Source: a bacterium (GTDB lineage: Bacteria; Patescibacteriota; Minisyncoccia; UBA6257; JACOXY01). Taken from it: a stretch of 32,326 nt of DNA. Location: assembly GCA_030680955.1 (NCBI GenBank), contig JAUXUB010000037.1, forward strand, positions 1 to 32,326. Reading direction: 5' to 3'. The notes beneath the pieces were generated by a model. The model was not told the DNA's origin and did not search any database. It saw only the letters and a program-made list of their open reading frames with translations. The translations under genes and the position numbers were made by a program. Below, piece by piece: positions 1 to 7,229 of the stretch; within the stretch, counting starts at the first letter, position 1; each line of letters starts with the position of its first letter.

Positions 1-366
1 TTTTTGGTAAGTCGCGAAGTATTAGATATATTTAATAAACAATTTTACTTACTCTCGCCAGAAGACAAATCCGCAAAAGAAATGAGCTTTGATAACCAGA
101 AACGGGCAGCCCTATCCGTAACATGGACATTATATTCATTAATTATGCTTGTAATTGGAATTATCAAAAAATCAGAATGGACTCGTCTTTTTGGAGTAGT
201 GTTACTTAGCGTAACTATCATAAAGGTTTTTCTTTACGACACTGCAAATTTAGATAATTTATATAGATTTATTTCTTACATCACACTAGGCATAATATTG
301 TTGCTCATCGGTTTTCTTTATAACCGTTACAAGAGCCGCATTACAGAATTTATTAAGGTGGAGTAA
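1..366 (+). CDS. DUF2339-type predicted membrane protein, C-terminal end
   Basis: The reading frame is open at the left edge, so only the last 121 codons are present. The visible part begins with a soluble stretch rich in Lys and Glu and then has three hydrophobic segments: one around LYSLIMLVIGII, one around LFGVVLLSVTIIKVFLYD, and a last one ending in LLLIGFLYNRYK. The pattern of a Leu/Val helix, then FLYDTANLDNLYR, then a final helix ending in LYNRYK is typical of the C-terminus of DUF2339 multi-spanning inner-membrane proteins. Their function is unknown; they are large proteins often found in Parcubacteria. The TTG at base 4 is only where the frame enters the window, not a supported start. 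Stop is TAA. Confidence 0.75.
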   Translation, partial: FLVSREVLDIFNKQFYLLSPEDKSAKEMSFDNQKRAALSVTWTLYSLIMLVIGIIKKSEWTRLFGVVLLSVTIIKVFLYDTANLDNLYRFISYITLGIILLLIGFLYNRYKSRITEFIKVE

Positions 367-416
367 AAAAATATTTTTACATTAGAGGTATTGAAATTTG
401 GTAATTTAATTGAAAC

Positions 417-1244
417 ATGAATAATAACAAAGGTTTTGCGTCAATTGCGGTGATTGGATTCGTTGTTTTGGTTGTTGCAATAGGCGGCAGTTTTGGTTTA
501 TATTATTTTAATAAATTAAATAATTCAATTTTTTCTTCCCGCCCGAGTGTAAGCAAAGTCGAGGTTGACCCCAAAATTATTGCTCAGAACCGCAGCATAG
601 CCATAGAAAAAATAAGTCAATCCATTAAAGCCATATCAGCTAATCCCGGATTTTCATATATTGACAGTTCATCATTTGACACTTGTACGTATAGCCCTCT
701 TGACCAAGGATTCATAACAACGGGTATAGAAAATATTTGTAATTATACTAAAAATATATATTTGGGTTTTAATGGTGATTTTAAGGAAAGCGTTTTAAAT
801 CTTCATAAGATAATAACTAACGATCACTGGCAAGGAACAAACAGAACCTTACCTTATATTATTGAATTTTACTATGATAGATCCTATGGACTCTTTACAG
901 ATGACCTCCTTTTAAACAGAATTCACAGACTATATGGTGTAAACGATATGCCTGCGGGTTTTTATACCATATCCAATAAAGAAAAGGCGCAAGGTAGTGG
1001 CAGTTATTACATGAACGTAAGATTTTTTGAAAGAGACGCATTTAAAAATTATGGAATGGATGCTGTAGTTATAGAAGACACAGGCTTAGGACTTGAGGCT
1101 TCGCCAAGAACTATTGAAGTTTATTATAATGATAAACAGCCTATTGATTTAGCAAAAATGTTACAAAATGCTTTTTCTAAATATGAATTCATCGTTAGGC
1201 TTACGGAGTCTTCAACTTATGTGCGTGAGATCTATTATAAATAA
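417..1244 (+). CDS. Pilin-like or signal-anchored exported protein, unknown function
   Basis: A 275-residue protein. The N-terminus has a short polar leader (MNNNKG) followed by a hydrophobic segment of about 24 residues, then a Ser/Pro/Lys-rich linker and a mostly polar domain with two possible disulfide cysteines (within DTCTYS and ENICNYT). The KGF junction resembles a type IV prepilin peptidase site, but the Glu normally at +5 of the mature pilin is missing. It may be a non-canonical pseudopilin or simply an N-terminally anchored extracellular protein. No SD is evident upstream. It is followed by about 130 bp of AT-rich DNA and then the promoter of the antiporter, so it is probably its own unit. 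I do not recognise the globular domain. Confidence 0.65.
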   Translation: MNNNKGFASIAVIGFVVLVVAIGGSFGLYYFNKLNNSIFSSRPSVSKVEVDPKIIAQNRSIAIEKISQSIKAISANPGFSYIDSSSFDTCTYSPLDQGFITTGIENICNYTKNIYLGFNGDFKESVLNLHKIITNDHWQGTNRTLPYIIEFYYDRSYGLFTDDLLLNRIHRLYGVNDMPAGFYTISNKEKAQGSGSYYMNVRFFERDAFKNYGMDAVVIEDTGLGLEASPRTIEVYYNDKQPIDLAKMLQNAFSKYEFIVRLTESSTYVREIYYK

Positions 1245-1370
1245 TTGTTAATTTTTTAATAATAACTTAATATCACTATTCTATTGAGTCTAAAGCGTTT
1301 TTATTTTCTTTCTTTTATTTCGCCGAAGATTTTAAATAGGCATCTTTTAGCAGTCTCTTTATAAGTAAAA

Positions 1371-1379
1371 TGGTATAAT
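1371..1379 (+). promoter_or_regulatory. Extended -10 promoter (TGGTATAAT) for the antiporter locus
   Basis: TGGTATAAT is a consensus -10 box with the extended TG motif; no good -35 is visible. The box ends 7 nt before an ATG at 1387, the spacing seen at several other apparently leaderless starts in this window. That ATG is not the antiporter start in the present sequence but belongs to the upstream copy of a 14-bp direct repeat flanking the stem-loop element at 1381-1519. Confidence 0.6.
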
Positions 1380-1380
1380 A

Positions 1381-1519
1381 AACGGGATGGATCCCGTTAG
1401 AAGTCGCGATCGCCGCCTACTAGTTTACGGGAAGACCATTTATTAATAAGTCGAGTTATTGTTTAACAAGTATTGAACGCGTTAAGTTTATCGCGATCTA
1501 CTTCTAACGGGATGGATCC
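1381..1519 (+). repeat. Start-codon stem-loop element 1 (direct repeats plus inverted arms), before the antiporter
   Basis: A 14-bp direct repeat, aacgggATGgatcc, occurs at 1381-1394 and 1506-1519; the second copy contains the antiporter ATG (1512). Between the ATGs lies a stem-loop. CCCGTTAGAAGT (1393-1404) pairs perfectly with ACTTCTAACGGG (1500-1511). After a 4-nt bulge on the 3' side, CGCGAT (1405-1410) pairs with ATCGCG (1490-1495). The 3' arm ends directly at the ATG. The two ATGs are 125 nt apart. From the upstream ATG a frame of 19 codons runs into TAA. The same design occurs before the UDG gene and before rpmI. It may be an insertion with target duplication, a leader switch, or a segment removed or bypassed in expression. 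Confidence 0.7.
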
Positions 1520-3221
1520 TTTTTCAGAAATAGCCTTAGTAGTTGTGTTTGCGGCGGGTTTTGGTTTTATCGCCCATTATTTAAAGCAGCCAACACTCGT
1601 TGGTTATCTTTTCGCTGGTATTTTTTTGGCAGCTTTAATAAAAGCTGGGTTTATTCCAGAAGATCTTCATGGTCTTATGGATATTTTCTCGAAACTTGGC
1701 ATTGCCTTCCTTTTATTTTTAGTAGGACTTGAGATGAATTGGGGTAGCCTTAAAGCCGTTGGTAAACCAGCATTGTGGATCGCTTTAGGTCAGGTTGTGT
1801 TTACCTTTGGTATCGGATTTATTATATTACTCACTCTCGGAATGGAGGTTACTCCTGCGATTTATATTTCAATTGCGCTTACGCTTTCTTCAACAATTAT
1901 TATTGTTCAGCTCTTGTCTCAAAAGCGCGATCTTCAAAGTTTGTATGGAAAAATTGTTATTGGCTTTCTTTTGGTACAGGACTTTGTTGCTCTTCTTGCT
2001 TTAATATTTCTTGCTGGTCTATCTCAAGTAGGACAGAATGCTTCTGTGGTATATACAGTTGGAGTTTTTACGCTTTCGCTGATTAAAGGTGGCATCTTAA
2101 TTGTCGCATCACTTTTTCTTTCAAAGTATGTGTTTCCAAGGGTGCTAGATTTTCTAGGCAAATCTCAGGAATTATTATTTGTGTTTGGGAATGCTTGGGG
2201 GTTAGGGCTTGCGGCTCTAATGGCGTCTCCTTACATTGGATTTTCATATGAGATAGGAGGTTTTCTTGCGGGTCTTACTCTCGCAAGCTCTGTAGAGCAC
2301 TCTCAGCTCGCGAGTCGCATAAGACCAATGCGTGACTTTTTTATAATGTTATTTTTTGTGCTTTTGGGTTCTCAATTAGTTTTTTCAAATATTTCTACAA
2401 TTATAGTGCCTACAATTCTTCTTTCACTTTTTGTTCTTATTGGTAATCCACTTATTGTAATGTTTGTAATGTCGGCATTAGGTTATCGTTTGCGCACATC
2501 ATTTTTGGCGAGCTTAACTGTCGCGCAGATTTCAGAATTTAGTTTGATTATAGCGGCGAGAGGAAAAGAGTTAGGGCATCTTACAGACTCCGAAGTTTCT
2601 CTTGTGACACTTGTAGGTGTTATTACTATTACCATCTCATCTTACTTGATTCTTCATGGTGACGAACTATATTCGTTTTTGCGCCCAAGTCTTAAATGGA
2701 TGGAATTTAGAGGTGGTAAATTGGAGAAAGTTTTTAATGCTTCCGTTCCGTATGCTAATCACGTAATACTACTGGGCGTTCATCGCATGGGAGCAAATAT
2801 ACTATCTGCTTTAAAAGCCATAGAAGAGCAATATGTTTTGGTTGATTTTGATCCAGAGATTGTAGAGAAATATAAGAGTCGCAAAGAGCCAATTATTTAT
2901 GGCGATATAAGCGAAGACGAGATAAAGGAAGCCGCTGTTTTGCATCGTGCGCGAGCCGTCATCTCAACCATTCCAGCTTTTGATGACAATGTGCACTTGC
3001 TCCAGTATATAAAGAAAGAAAATCCAAAAGTAATTGTGATTGTAACAGCCGAAAACGAATGGGAAGCCAAAGAACTATATGAACTGGGTGCGCAATATGT
3101 TATTTTGCCACATTTTATTGGAGGGCTTCAGATTGCTCAAGCTATTAAGCGCGATCAAGATTTTGAGCATTTGGATAAACTTCGAGAGCACGATCTTTCA
3201 CTCATGCGCCATAACGCATAA
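1512..3221 (+). CDS. Kef/CPA2-type cation:proton antiporter with RCK (TrkA-N) domain
   Basis: A 569-residue inner-membrane protein. Residues 1 to about 385 form a Na+/H+-exchanger fold with about 12 hydrophobic segments, including the conserved QDFVALL stretch in the ion-binding core. A cytoplasmic RCK/TrkA-N Rossmann domain follows (HVILLGVHRMGANIL, then VLVDFDPE and YGDISE), which in this family binds nucleotide and gates the transporter. The family exports K+ or Na+ in exchange for protons. I chose ATG 1512 (MDPFSE) because the family N-terminus fits there; the frame also runs back to a TTG at 1473 but only through the 3' arm of stem-loop element 1. No SD precedes the ATG; it follows the hairpin directly. 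The stop codon is 3 nt before the upstream ATG of element 2, which suggests an operon with the UDG gene. Confidence 0.88.
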   Translation: MDPFSEIALVVVFAAGFGFIAHYLKQPTLVGYLFAGIFLAALIKAGFIPEDLHGLMDIFSKLGIAFLLFLVGLEMNWGSLKAVGKPALWIALGQVVFTFGIGFIILLTLGMEVTPAIYISIALTLSSTIIIVQLLSQKRDLQSLYGKIVIGFLLVQDFVALLALIFLAGLSQVGQNASVVYTVGVFTLSLIKGGILIVASLFLSKYVFPRVLDFLGKSQELLFVFGNAWGLGLAALMASPYIGFSYEIGGFLAGLTLASSVEHSQLASRIRPMRDFFIMLFFVLLGSQLVFSNISTIIVPTILLSLFVLIGNPLIVMFVMSALGYRLRTSFLASLTVAQISEFSLIIAARGKELGHLTDSEVSLVTLVGVITITISSYLILHGDELYSFLRPSLKWMEFRGGKLEKVFNASVPYANHVILLGVHRMGANILSALKAIEEQYVLVDFDPEIVEKYKSRKEPIIYGDISEDEIKEAAVLHRARAVISTIPAFDDNVHLLQYIKKENPKVIVIVTAENEWEAKELYELGAQYVILPHFIGGLQIAQAIKRDQDFEHLDKLREHDLSLMRHNA

Positions 3222-3224
3222 AAT

Positions 3225-3352
3225 ATGACCCGGTAGTGAAAACTCAACTATAACTTTACTATCAGATATTAAACTTGATAGATTAACAATATAATTAATC
3301 ATAAACTTGATTTTGGCACACTAAAACCAGTCGAGTTTCTACTACCGGGATG
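3225..3352 (+). repeat. Start-codon stem-loop element 2, before the UDG gene
   Basis: An upstream ATG at 3225 lies 3 nt after the antiporter stop. It is followed almost at once by CCCGGTAGTGAAAACTCAACT (3229-3248/9), whose partner (3329-3349) ends in ACTACCGGG directly before the UDG ATG at 3350. The arms are 21 nt each: 9 perfect pairs from the base, one G-U, one mismatch, six pairs (AAACTC/GAGTTT), one mismatch and three more pairs. A smaller hairpin, CTATCA/TGATAG (3259-3281), sits inside. The ATG-to-ATG distance is 125 nt, the same as in element 1. Translation from the upstream ATG would stop after three codons (ATG ACC CGG TAG). Unlike elements 1 and 3, the direct repeat is reduced to the ATG itself. 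Confidence 0.65.
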
Positions 3353-4000
3353 CGCCAAAAAACAAAAGCAGAAAAATTAAAACAAATTTCTGACGAGGTT
3401 TTTAATTTAAAAAAATCTCCACTTTATGAGTATCGTAACCAAAATAACTATTATCCCGTTTTAGGTGAGGGCAATCACGATGCCGAAGTAATGTTTGTGG
3501 GTGAAGCGCCTGGCGTGAATGAGGCAAAGCAAGGAAAGCCGTTTTGTGGAGCAGCAGGAAAAGTATTAGATAAATTGTTTGAGTCGATTGCGATGGATAG
3601 AAAGTCCGTTTATATAACGAATATTGTAAAAGATAGACCACCGAGCAATCGAGATCCGGCGTCTGATGAAATTGCAATTTACGCTCCATTCCTAATGAGG
3701 CAAATTGAAATTATCCAACCGAAAATAATAGTCACACTAGGACGTATTTCTATGGCCATAGTATTTCAAGAATTTGGATTACACGAAAAACTTCAAACTA
3801 TTGGTAAAATGCACGGAAGGGTATTCGATGCAGAGATGCCTTACGAGAATATAAACCCTCCAAAATTTCGTAATGCGAAACTTAGGAGGGTAAAGATTGT
3901 AGTGCTTTATCATCCCGCTGTAGGAACCTATAATCCAAATACAATAGATGTGATGAAGCAAGATTTTCAAATTATTAAAAAACTAATAGGGAAAAAATAA
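3350..4000 (+). CDS. Uracil-DNA glycosylase superfamily protein (family 4-like) lacking the Fe-S cysteines
   Basis: A 216-residue protein with all hallmark loops of family 4 UDGs: GEAPG at 51-55 (water-activating loop), PFCGAAG at 64-70, TNIVKDRPPSNR at 90-101, TLGR at 129-132 and HPAVG at 188-192 (minor-groove loop). These enzymes remove uracil from DNA to start base-excision repair. Family 4 enzymes carry a [4Fe-4S] cluster on four Cys. At the aligned positions this protein has Leu20, Ser23, Asp95 and Tyr111; its only Cys is Cys66 in PFCG. It should therefore fold without the cluster. A lysine-rich N-terminus precedes the domain. The start is fixed by the upstream stem-loop, which ends at the ATG. 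It probably shares an operon with the antiporter. Confidence 0.82.
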   Translation: MRQKTKAEKLKQISDEVFNLKKSPLYEYRNQNNYYPVLGEGNHDAEVMFVGEAPGVNEAKQGKPFCGAAGKVLDKLFESIAMDRKSVYITNIVKDRPPSNRDPASDEIAIYAPFLMRQIEIIQPKIIVTLGRISMAIVFQEFGLHEKLQTIGKMHGRVFDAEMPYENINPPKFRNAKLRRVKIVVLYHPAVGTYNPNTIDVMKQDFQIIKKLIGKK

Positions 4001-4018
4001 AAAAATACACAATTTTTT

Positions 4019-4165
4019 GTACAAGACGGATTCATAAGTAATACTTTTACTCTCAGTAAGAGCTTGTTAATCTTGTACGAAAACACGCTATGTCCACCTG
4101 CCCGCAAGGCCTCCGCGACAGTTTTCGCAGCAAAATTAGCAAGCTCTTGAGTATTACTTACGCAT
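4019..4165. repeat. Long imperfect inverted repeat (structured intergenic element)
   Basis: ATAAGTAATACT (4034-4045) pairs with AGTATTACTTAC (4150-4161). After a 12-nt bulge on one side and 1 nt on the other, AAGAGCTTGTTAAT (4058-4071) pairs with ATTAGCAAGCTCTT (4135-4148). CGAAAAC (4078-4084) then pairs with GTTTTCG (4121-4127), enclosing a GC-rich tip. A competing pair, GTACAAGA (4019-4026) with TCTTGTAC (4071-4078), could open the second helix. Read on the minus strand, the outer helix is 12 bp with an asymmetric bulge and is flanked by ATG on both sides (4165 and 4035), recalling elements 1 and 3. No convincing gene follows on that strand. It could be a mobile repeat, a degenerate relative of those elements, or the 3' end of the UDG transcript. 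Confidence 0.55.
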
Positions 4166-4202
4166 CTTATCTTTTGCATTATTTATTATTTAAGAATTGA
4201 GT

Positions 4203-4208
4203 TATAAT
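4203..4208 (+). promoter_or_regulatory. -10 box (TATAAT) 7 nt before ATG: leaderless start
   Basis: TATAAT ends 7 nt before the ATG at 4216, so transcription would start at or next to the start codon. The AGGAG in the 7-nt gap touches the ATG and is too close to act as an SD. No clear -35 is visible. Confidence 0.55.
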
Positions 4209-4215
4209 TTAGGAG

Positions 4216-4563
4216 ATGACTCAATTTGCCTTAGTTTATATTCTTAAGAACATATTTTCGCAAACAGCGGAGTTTTTTACTCATTGGTATATTGGAGGAT
4301 ATCGTGCAATAAGCCGGCATCTTATAGATTTTTTGGAGGAGTTGGATAGGACAATTGCTTTTAGGATTACCCTCCATTATTTTGGAGCCCCGCTTTTTCA
4401 AGACAGGACAATAATAGGTTATATTTTAGGGTTTGTTTTTAGGTCTTTCAGGCTTCTTTTAGGAGGTCTTTTTTATATTGTGGTTATCGCACTTGCAATT
4501 TGTATATATATTGCCTGGGCAGGAATTCCACTTTTTATTATCTACAAAATTTTCAATTTTTAA
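4216..4563 (+). CDS. Small membrane protein of unknown function upstream of the ClpC-like ATPase
   Basis: 115 residues. The first 60 form an amphipathic region rich in aromatic residues (HWYIGGYRAISRHLIDFLEEL, RITLHYFGAPLF). The C-terminal 55 hold two hydrophobic segments: GYILGFVFRSFRLLLGGLFYIVV and ALAICIYIAWAGIPLFIIY. It lies 91 bp upstream of the ClpC-like gene in the same direction. Because the ATPase is itself membrane-anchored, the two may act together, but this is inferred only from position. I do not recognise a named family. Confidence 0.65.
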   Translation: MTQFALVYILKNIFSQTAEFFTHWYIGGYRAISRHLIDFLEELDRTIAFRITLHYFGAPLFQDRTIIGYILGFVFRSFRLLLGGLFYIVVIALAICIYIAWAGIPLFIIYKIFNF

Positions 4564-4654
4564 TTTTCAGTTTACATTTAATTTTTAAAAGTTTGGTAAT
4601 TGTATCATTGAATGAAAATTGTAAATTGGGCATTGTAAATTAGCAAGAACAAAT

Positions 4655-7165
4655 ATGACTGATTCAGGAACAACAACTTTTTATTTTGATGATCCACGAC
4701 TTTTTATGACAGCTCCTGGGCGAATGTTGGTTCGTTTGTTTAGATTTGGTGGTTTTATATTTCTTTTCGTTCTTACACTCGTACTATTGTTTTCAAATAC
4801 GCCACATATTTTTTGGTTCGGAGTTTTATTGTCACTATTTCTTTTGCATCAGGCATTACACTTTACTAAAGGAGTGCGTTCGCTTGAATATATAACAAAA
4901 GGGAAGCGATATAATTTAGCGGATTCTCTTGCGCCAGAAGGTTTTGCGATACTTGAGTCGGCGTTAGACGGTGCTATATTTAGCGGAGTTGATTTTAGAT
5001 TTGTACTGCTCAAAAAACTTTGTTCTTTAAAAGACGTTCAACACGTTTTTTTACGAATGGAAATTGATTATAAAGAAATCTTAGGTGAAGCAGAGCGACT
5101 TTTTAGCGATAAAGTTAATTTAGATAGAGTCGCGATGCTTGGGATAATTGAGGAAGTTGTCTTCGGTGCTTTTAAAGAAAGTCAGCTTAGCAATGAACAT
5201 TTTATTGAAGCGCGCACACTTATAGCTGGCTATTTTGAAGTAAATGATCCTAAAATTAAAAAAATACTCACTATATTTTCTATAGACGTTGCGCAAATAA
5301 GATCGGCGCTTATTTTTGGACATGTACATCAAAGTTTCTTGCAAAAGTTATTACGTCCAAGGGAATTGGGAGGAGCTTATGTTAAAAGAGTGCGACATCG
5401 TACAATGAATAGGTCATGGACTGCCCGTCCTACTCCGCTACTTGATGTCCACGCAAATGATCTTACAGATCTTGCTTATGCTGGCGCTGTTGGATTTCTA
5501 ATGGGTCATAAAAATGAATATGATAGATTGCTAGACGTACTGTCGAGACCAGGGAGCCCCGCCGCACTTTTAGTGGGAGATACAGGAATAGGAAAGGACA
5601 GTATTATTCGTCATTTAGCATTTAATATTACCAAAGATAAAGTCCCAGCAATATTATTTGATAAACGTTTAGTTGAGCTTAGAATAGAAAGCGCTATAGC
5701 TGGTCTACCGCCACATGAAGCAGAAAAGCGGATGCAGGGTTTAATTAGAGAAATAGTTACTGCCGGCAATATAATTTTATATATTCCACAAATTGATATG
5801 CTTGCAAAGACGGCAGAAAGTGGTCTTTTGAATGTTGCAGATTCCCTACTTCCCGTTTTGCGTGATGGCTTATTCCCTGTAATTGGAGGTGTAACACCAC
5901 AAGCTTACAAAAAAAATATAGAAACAAGAGCAGATTTTGCTGCTATATTTGATGTTATCAATGTAGTTGAAATTAGCGGAGAAGAGGCACTTACATATCT
6001 AACATACTCTGCAATGTCATTAGAAAAACAATATGGTGTAATTGTTACGGTTGGTGCGGTAAAAGAAGCTGTGGCGCTTGCCAAAAAATATTTTAGAGAT
6101 AGACCACTTCCGGGAAGCGCTGGAGATCTACTGCGAGAAGCTATGGCAGAGGCCGCGCGACTTAAAGAAGAGGCTGTTACGGCGGCTATCATAATTAAAG
6201 TCGCTGAAAAGCGCATTAATATTCCTATTCACGAAGTAAGTGAAGGAGAGGCAGATGCTCTTATGCATCTTGAAGAGCGAATTCACGAGCGCTATATAGA
6301 CCAAATCAAAGCCGTTGCTTCGGTTTCGAGAGCACTGCGCGAATATAGAAGTGGTCTTACGCGACAAGGAGGTCCAATCGCTTCGTTTTTATTTGTTGGA
6401 CCAACTGGCGTAGGCAAAACTGAACTTTCTAAGATTTTAGCAGAACTTCAATTTGGATCAAAAGATATGATGGTGCGTTTTGACATGTCTGAATTTCAAG
6501 AAAAGGGAAGTTTAACTCGGTTTATCGGGTCTTCAGACGGGGTAATTACAGGAGCCCTAACGGATGCCATAAGATCAAAACCGTACGCATTGGTCCTACT
6601 TGATGAATTCGAAAAAGCTGAAAAAGACATTTTAAATCTTTTTTTGCAGGTACTAGATGAGGGGCGCCTTACAGATGGAGTGGGTCGAGTGGCTAATTTT
6701 GAAAATTCTATAATTGTTGCAACTTCTAATGCTCACTCAGAATTTATTACTCTGGCATTAGAAGTTGGCAAGAAATCGGAAGAAATACGAGATGAAGTTA
6801 AGCGTCATCTTGTTGATTATTTTAAACCAGAACTAATCAACCGTTTTTCTGATGTGATTATTTTTGAGCCACTCGGGATTGAAGATATGAAAAAAGTAAC
6901 TGAATTGCAACTTATGGAGCTCGCAAAAGATGTTTTGGGTACGCAAGAGATTGTGCTTACTTTTACGGCAGGAGTAGTTGAGGCCATAGCTCGCATTGGT
7001 TTTACTAAAACTTTTGGAGCGCGACCACTGCGTCGTGCTATAGAAGAAAATCTAAGAGGAGAACTCGCAAACCAAATTCTCCAGGGCAAAATTTTAAAAA
7101 GTGATGCAATTCTAATCAGTTATGAGGGAGAAAAATTTGTTTTTAGTAAAAATAAATCTAATTAA
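4655..7165 (+). CDS. Membrane-anchored ClpC/ClpB-like AAA+ ATPase
   Basis: 836 residues with two tandem AAA+ modules. Instead of the Clp N-domain, residues about 25-70 form two hydrophobic helices (FIFLFVLTLVLLF and FWFGVLLSLFLL), and a helical domain runs to about residue 260. The D1 module has a Walker A at G308-K314 (GDTGIGK followed by Asp instead of Thr/Ser) and a degenerate Walker B (IILYIPQIDML, lacking the DE pair), so D1 is probably weak or inactive in hydrolysis. The D2 module is canonical: GPTGVGKT (582-589), LVLLDEFEKAE (Asp650, Glu651), an ATSN sensor 1, and GARPLRRAIEENL near the C-terminus (sensor 2). I see no clear ClpP-binding loop of the VGF/IGL type. It is probably a membrane-tethered unfoldase; a proteolytic partner is uncertain. 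Confidence 0.85.
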   Translation: MTDSGTTTFYFDDPRLFMTAPGRMLVRLFRFGGFIFLFVLTLVLLFSNTPHIFWFGVLLSLFLLHQALHFTKGVRSLEYITKGKRYNLADSLAPEGFAILESALDGAIFSGVDFRFVLLKKLCSLKDVQHVFLRMEIDYKEILGEAERLFSDKVNLDRVAMLGIIEEVVFGAFKESQLSNEHFIEARTLIAGYFEVNDPKIKKILTIFSIDVAQIRSALIFGHVHQSFLQKLLRPRELGGAYVKRVRHRTMNRSWTARPTPLLDVHANDLTDLAYAGAVGFLMGHKNEYDRLLDVLSRPGSPAALLVGDTGIGKDSIIRHLAFNITKDKVPAILFDKRLVELRIESAIAGLPPHEAEKRMQGLIREIVTAGNIILYIPQIDMLAKTAESGLLNVADSLLPVLRDGLFPVIGGVTPQAYKKNIETRADFAAIFDVINVVEISGEEALTYLTYSAMSLEKQYGVIVTVGAVKEAVALAKKYFRDRPLPGSAGDLLREAMAEAARLKEEAVTAAIIIKVAEKRINIPIHEVSEGEADALMHLEERIHERYIDQIKAVASVSRALREYRSGLTRQGGPIASFLFVGPTGVGKTELSKILAELQFGSKDMMVRFDMSEFQEKGSLTRFIGSSDGVITGALTDAIRSKPYALVLLDEFEKAEKDILNLFLQVLDEGRLTDGVGRVANFENSIIVATSNAHSEFITLALEVGKKSEEIRDEVKRHLVDYFKPELINRFSDVIIFEPLGIEDMKKVTELQLMELAKDVLGTQEIVLTFTAGVVEAIARIGFTKTFGARPLRRAIEENLRGELANQILQGKILKSDAILISYEGEKFVFSKNKSN

Positions 7166-7192
7166 CATTGATTAGTTTTATATAATATAAAC

Positions 7193-7221
7193 TTGATGTA
7201 GCTCTTTATCTCGCTTATACT
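7193..7221 (+). promoter_or_regulatory. Promoter TTGATG-17-TATACT, 8 nt before the Nudix ATG
   Basis: The -35 is TTGATG (7193-7198), followed by a 17-nt spacer and the -10 box TATACT (7216-7221). The ATG at 7230 follows after 8 nt, so the mRNA should be leaderless. CGCTT and AAGCG flank the -10 box as a small inverted repeat. Confidence 0.65.
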
Positions 7222-7229
7222 AAAGCGAT

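Noticed and set aside
3967-4179. 70-residue minus-strand reading frame
   Set aside because: It is formed by the inverted repeat plus the antisense of the UDG 3' end, has no SD and no family-like content.
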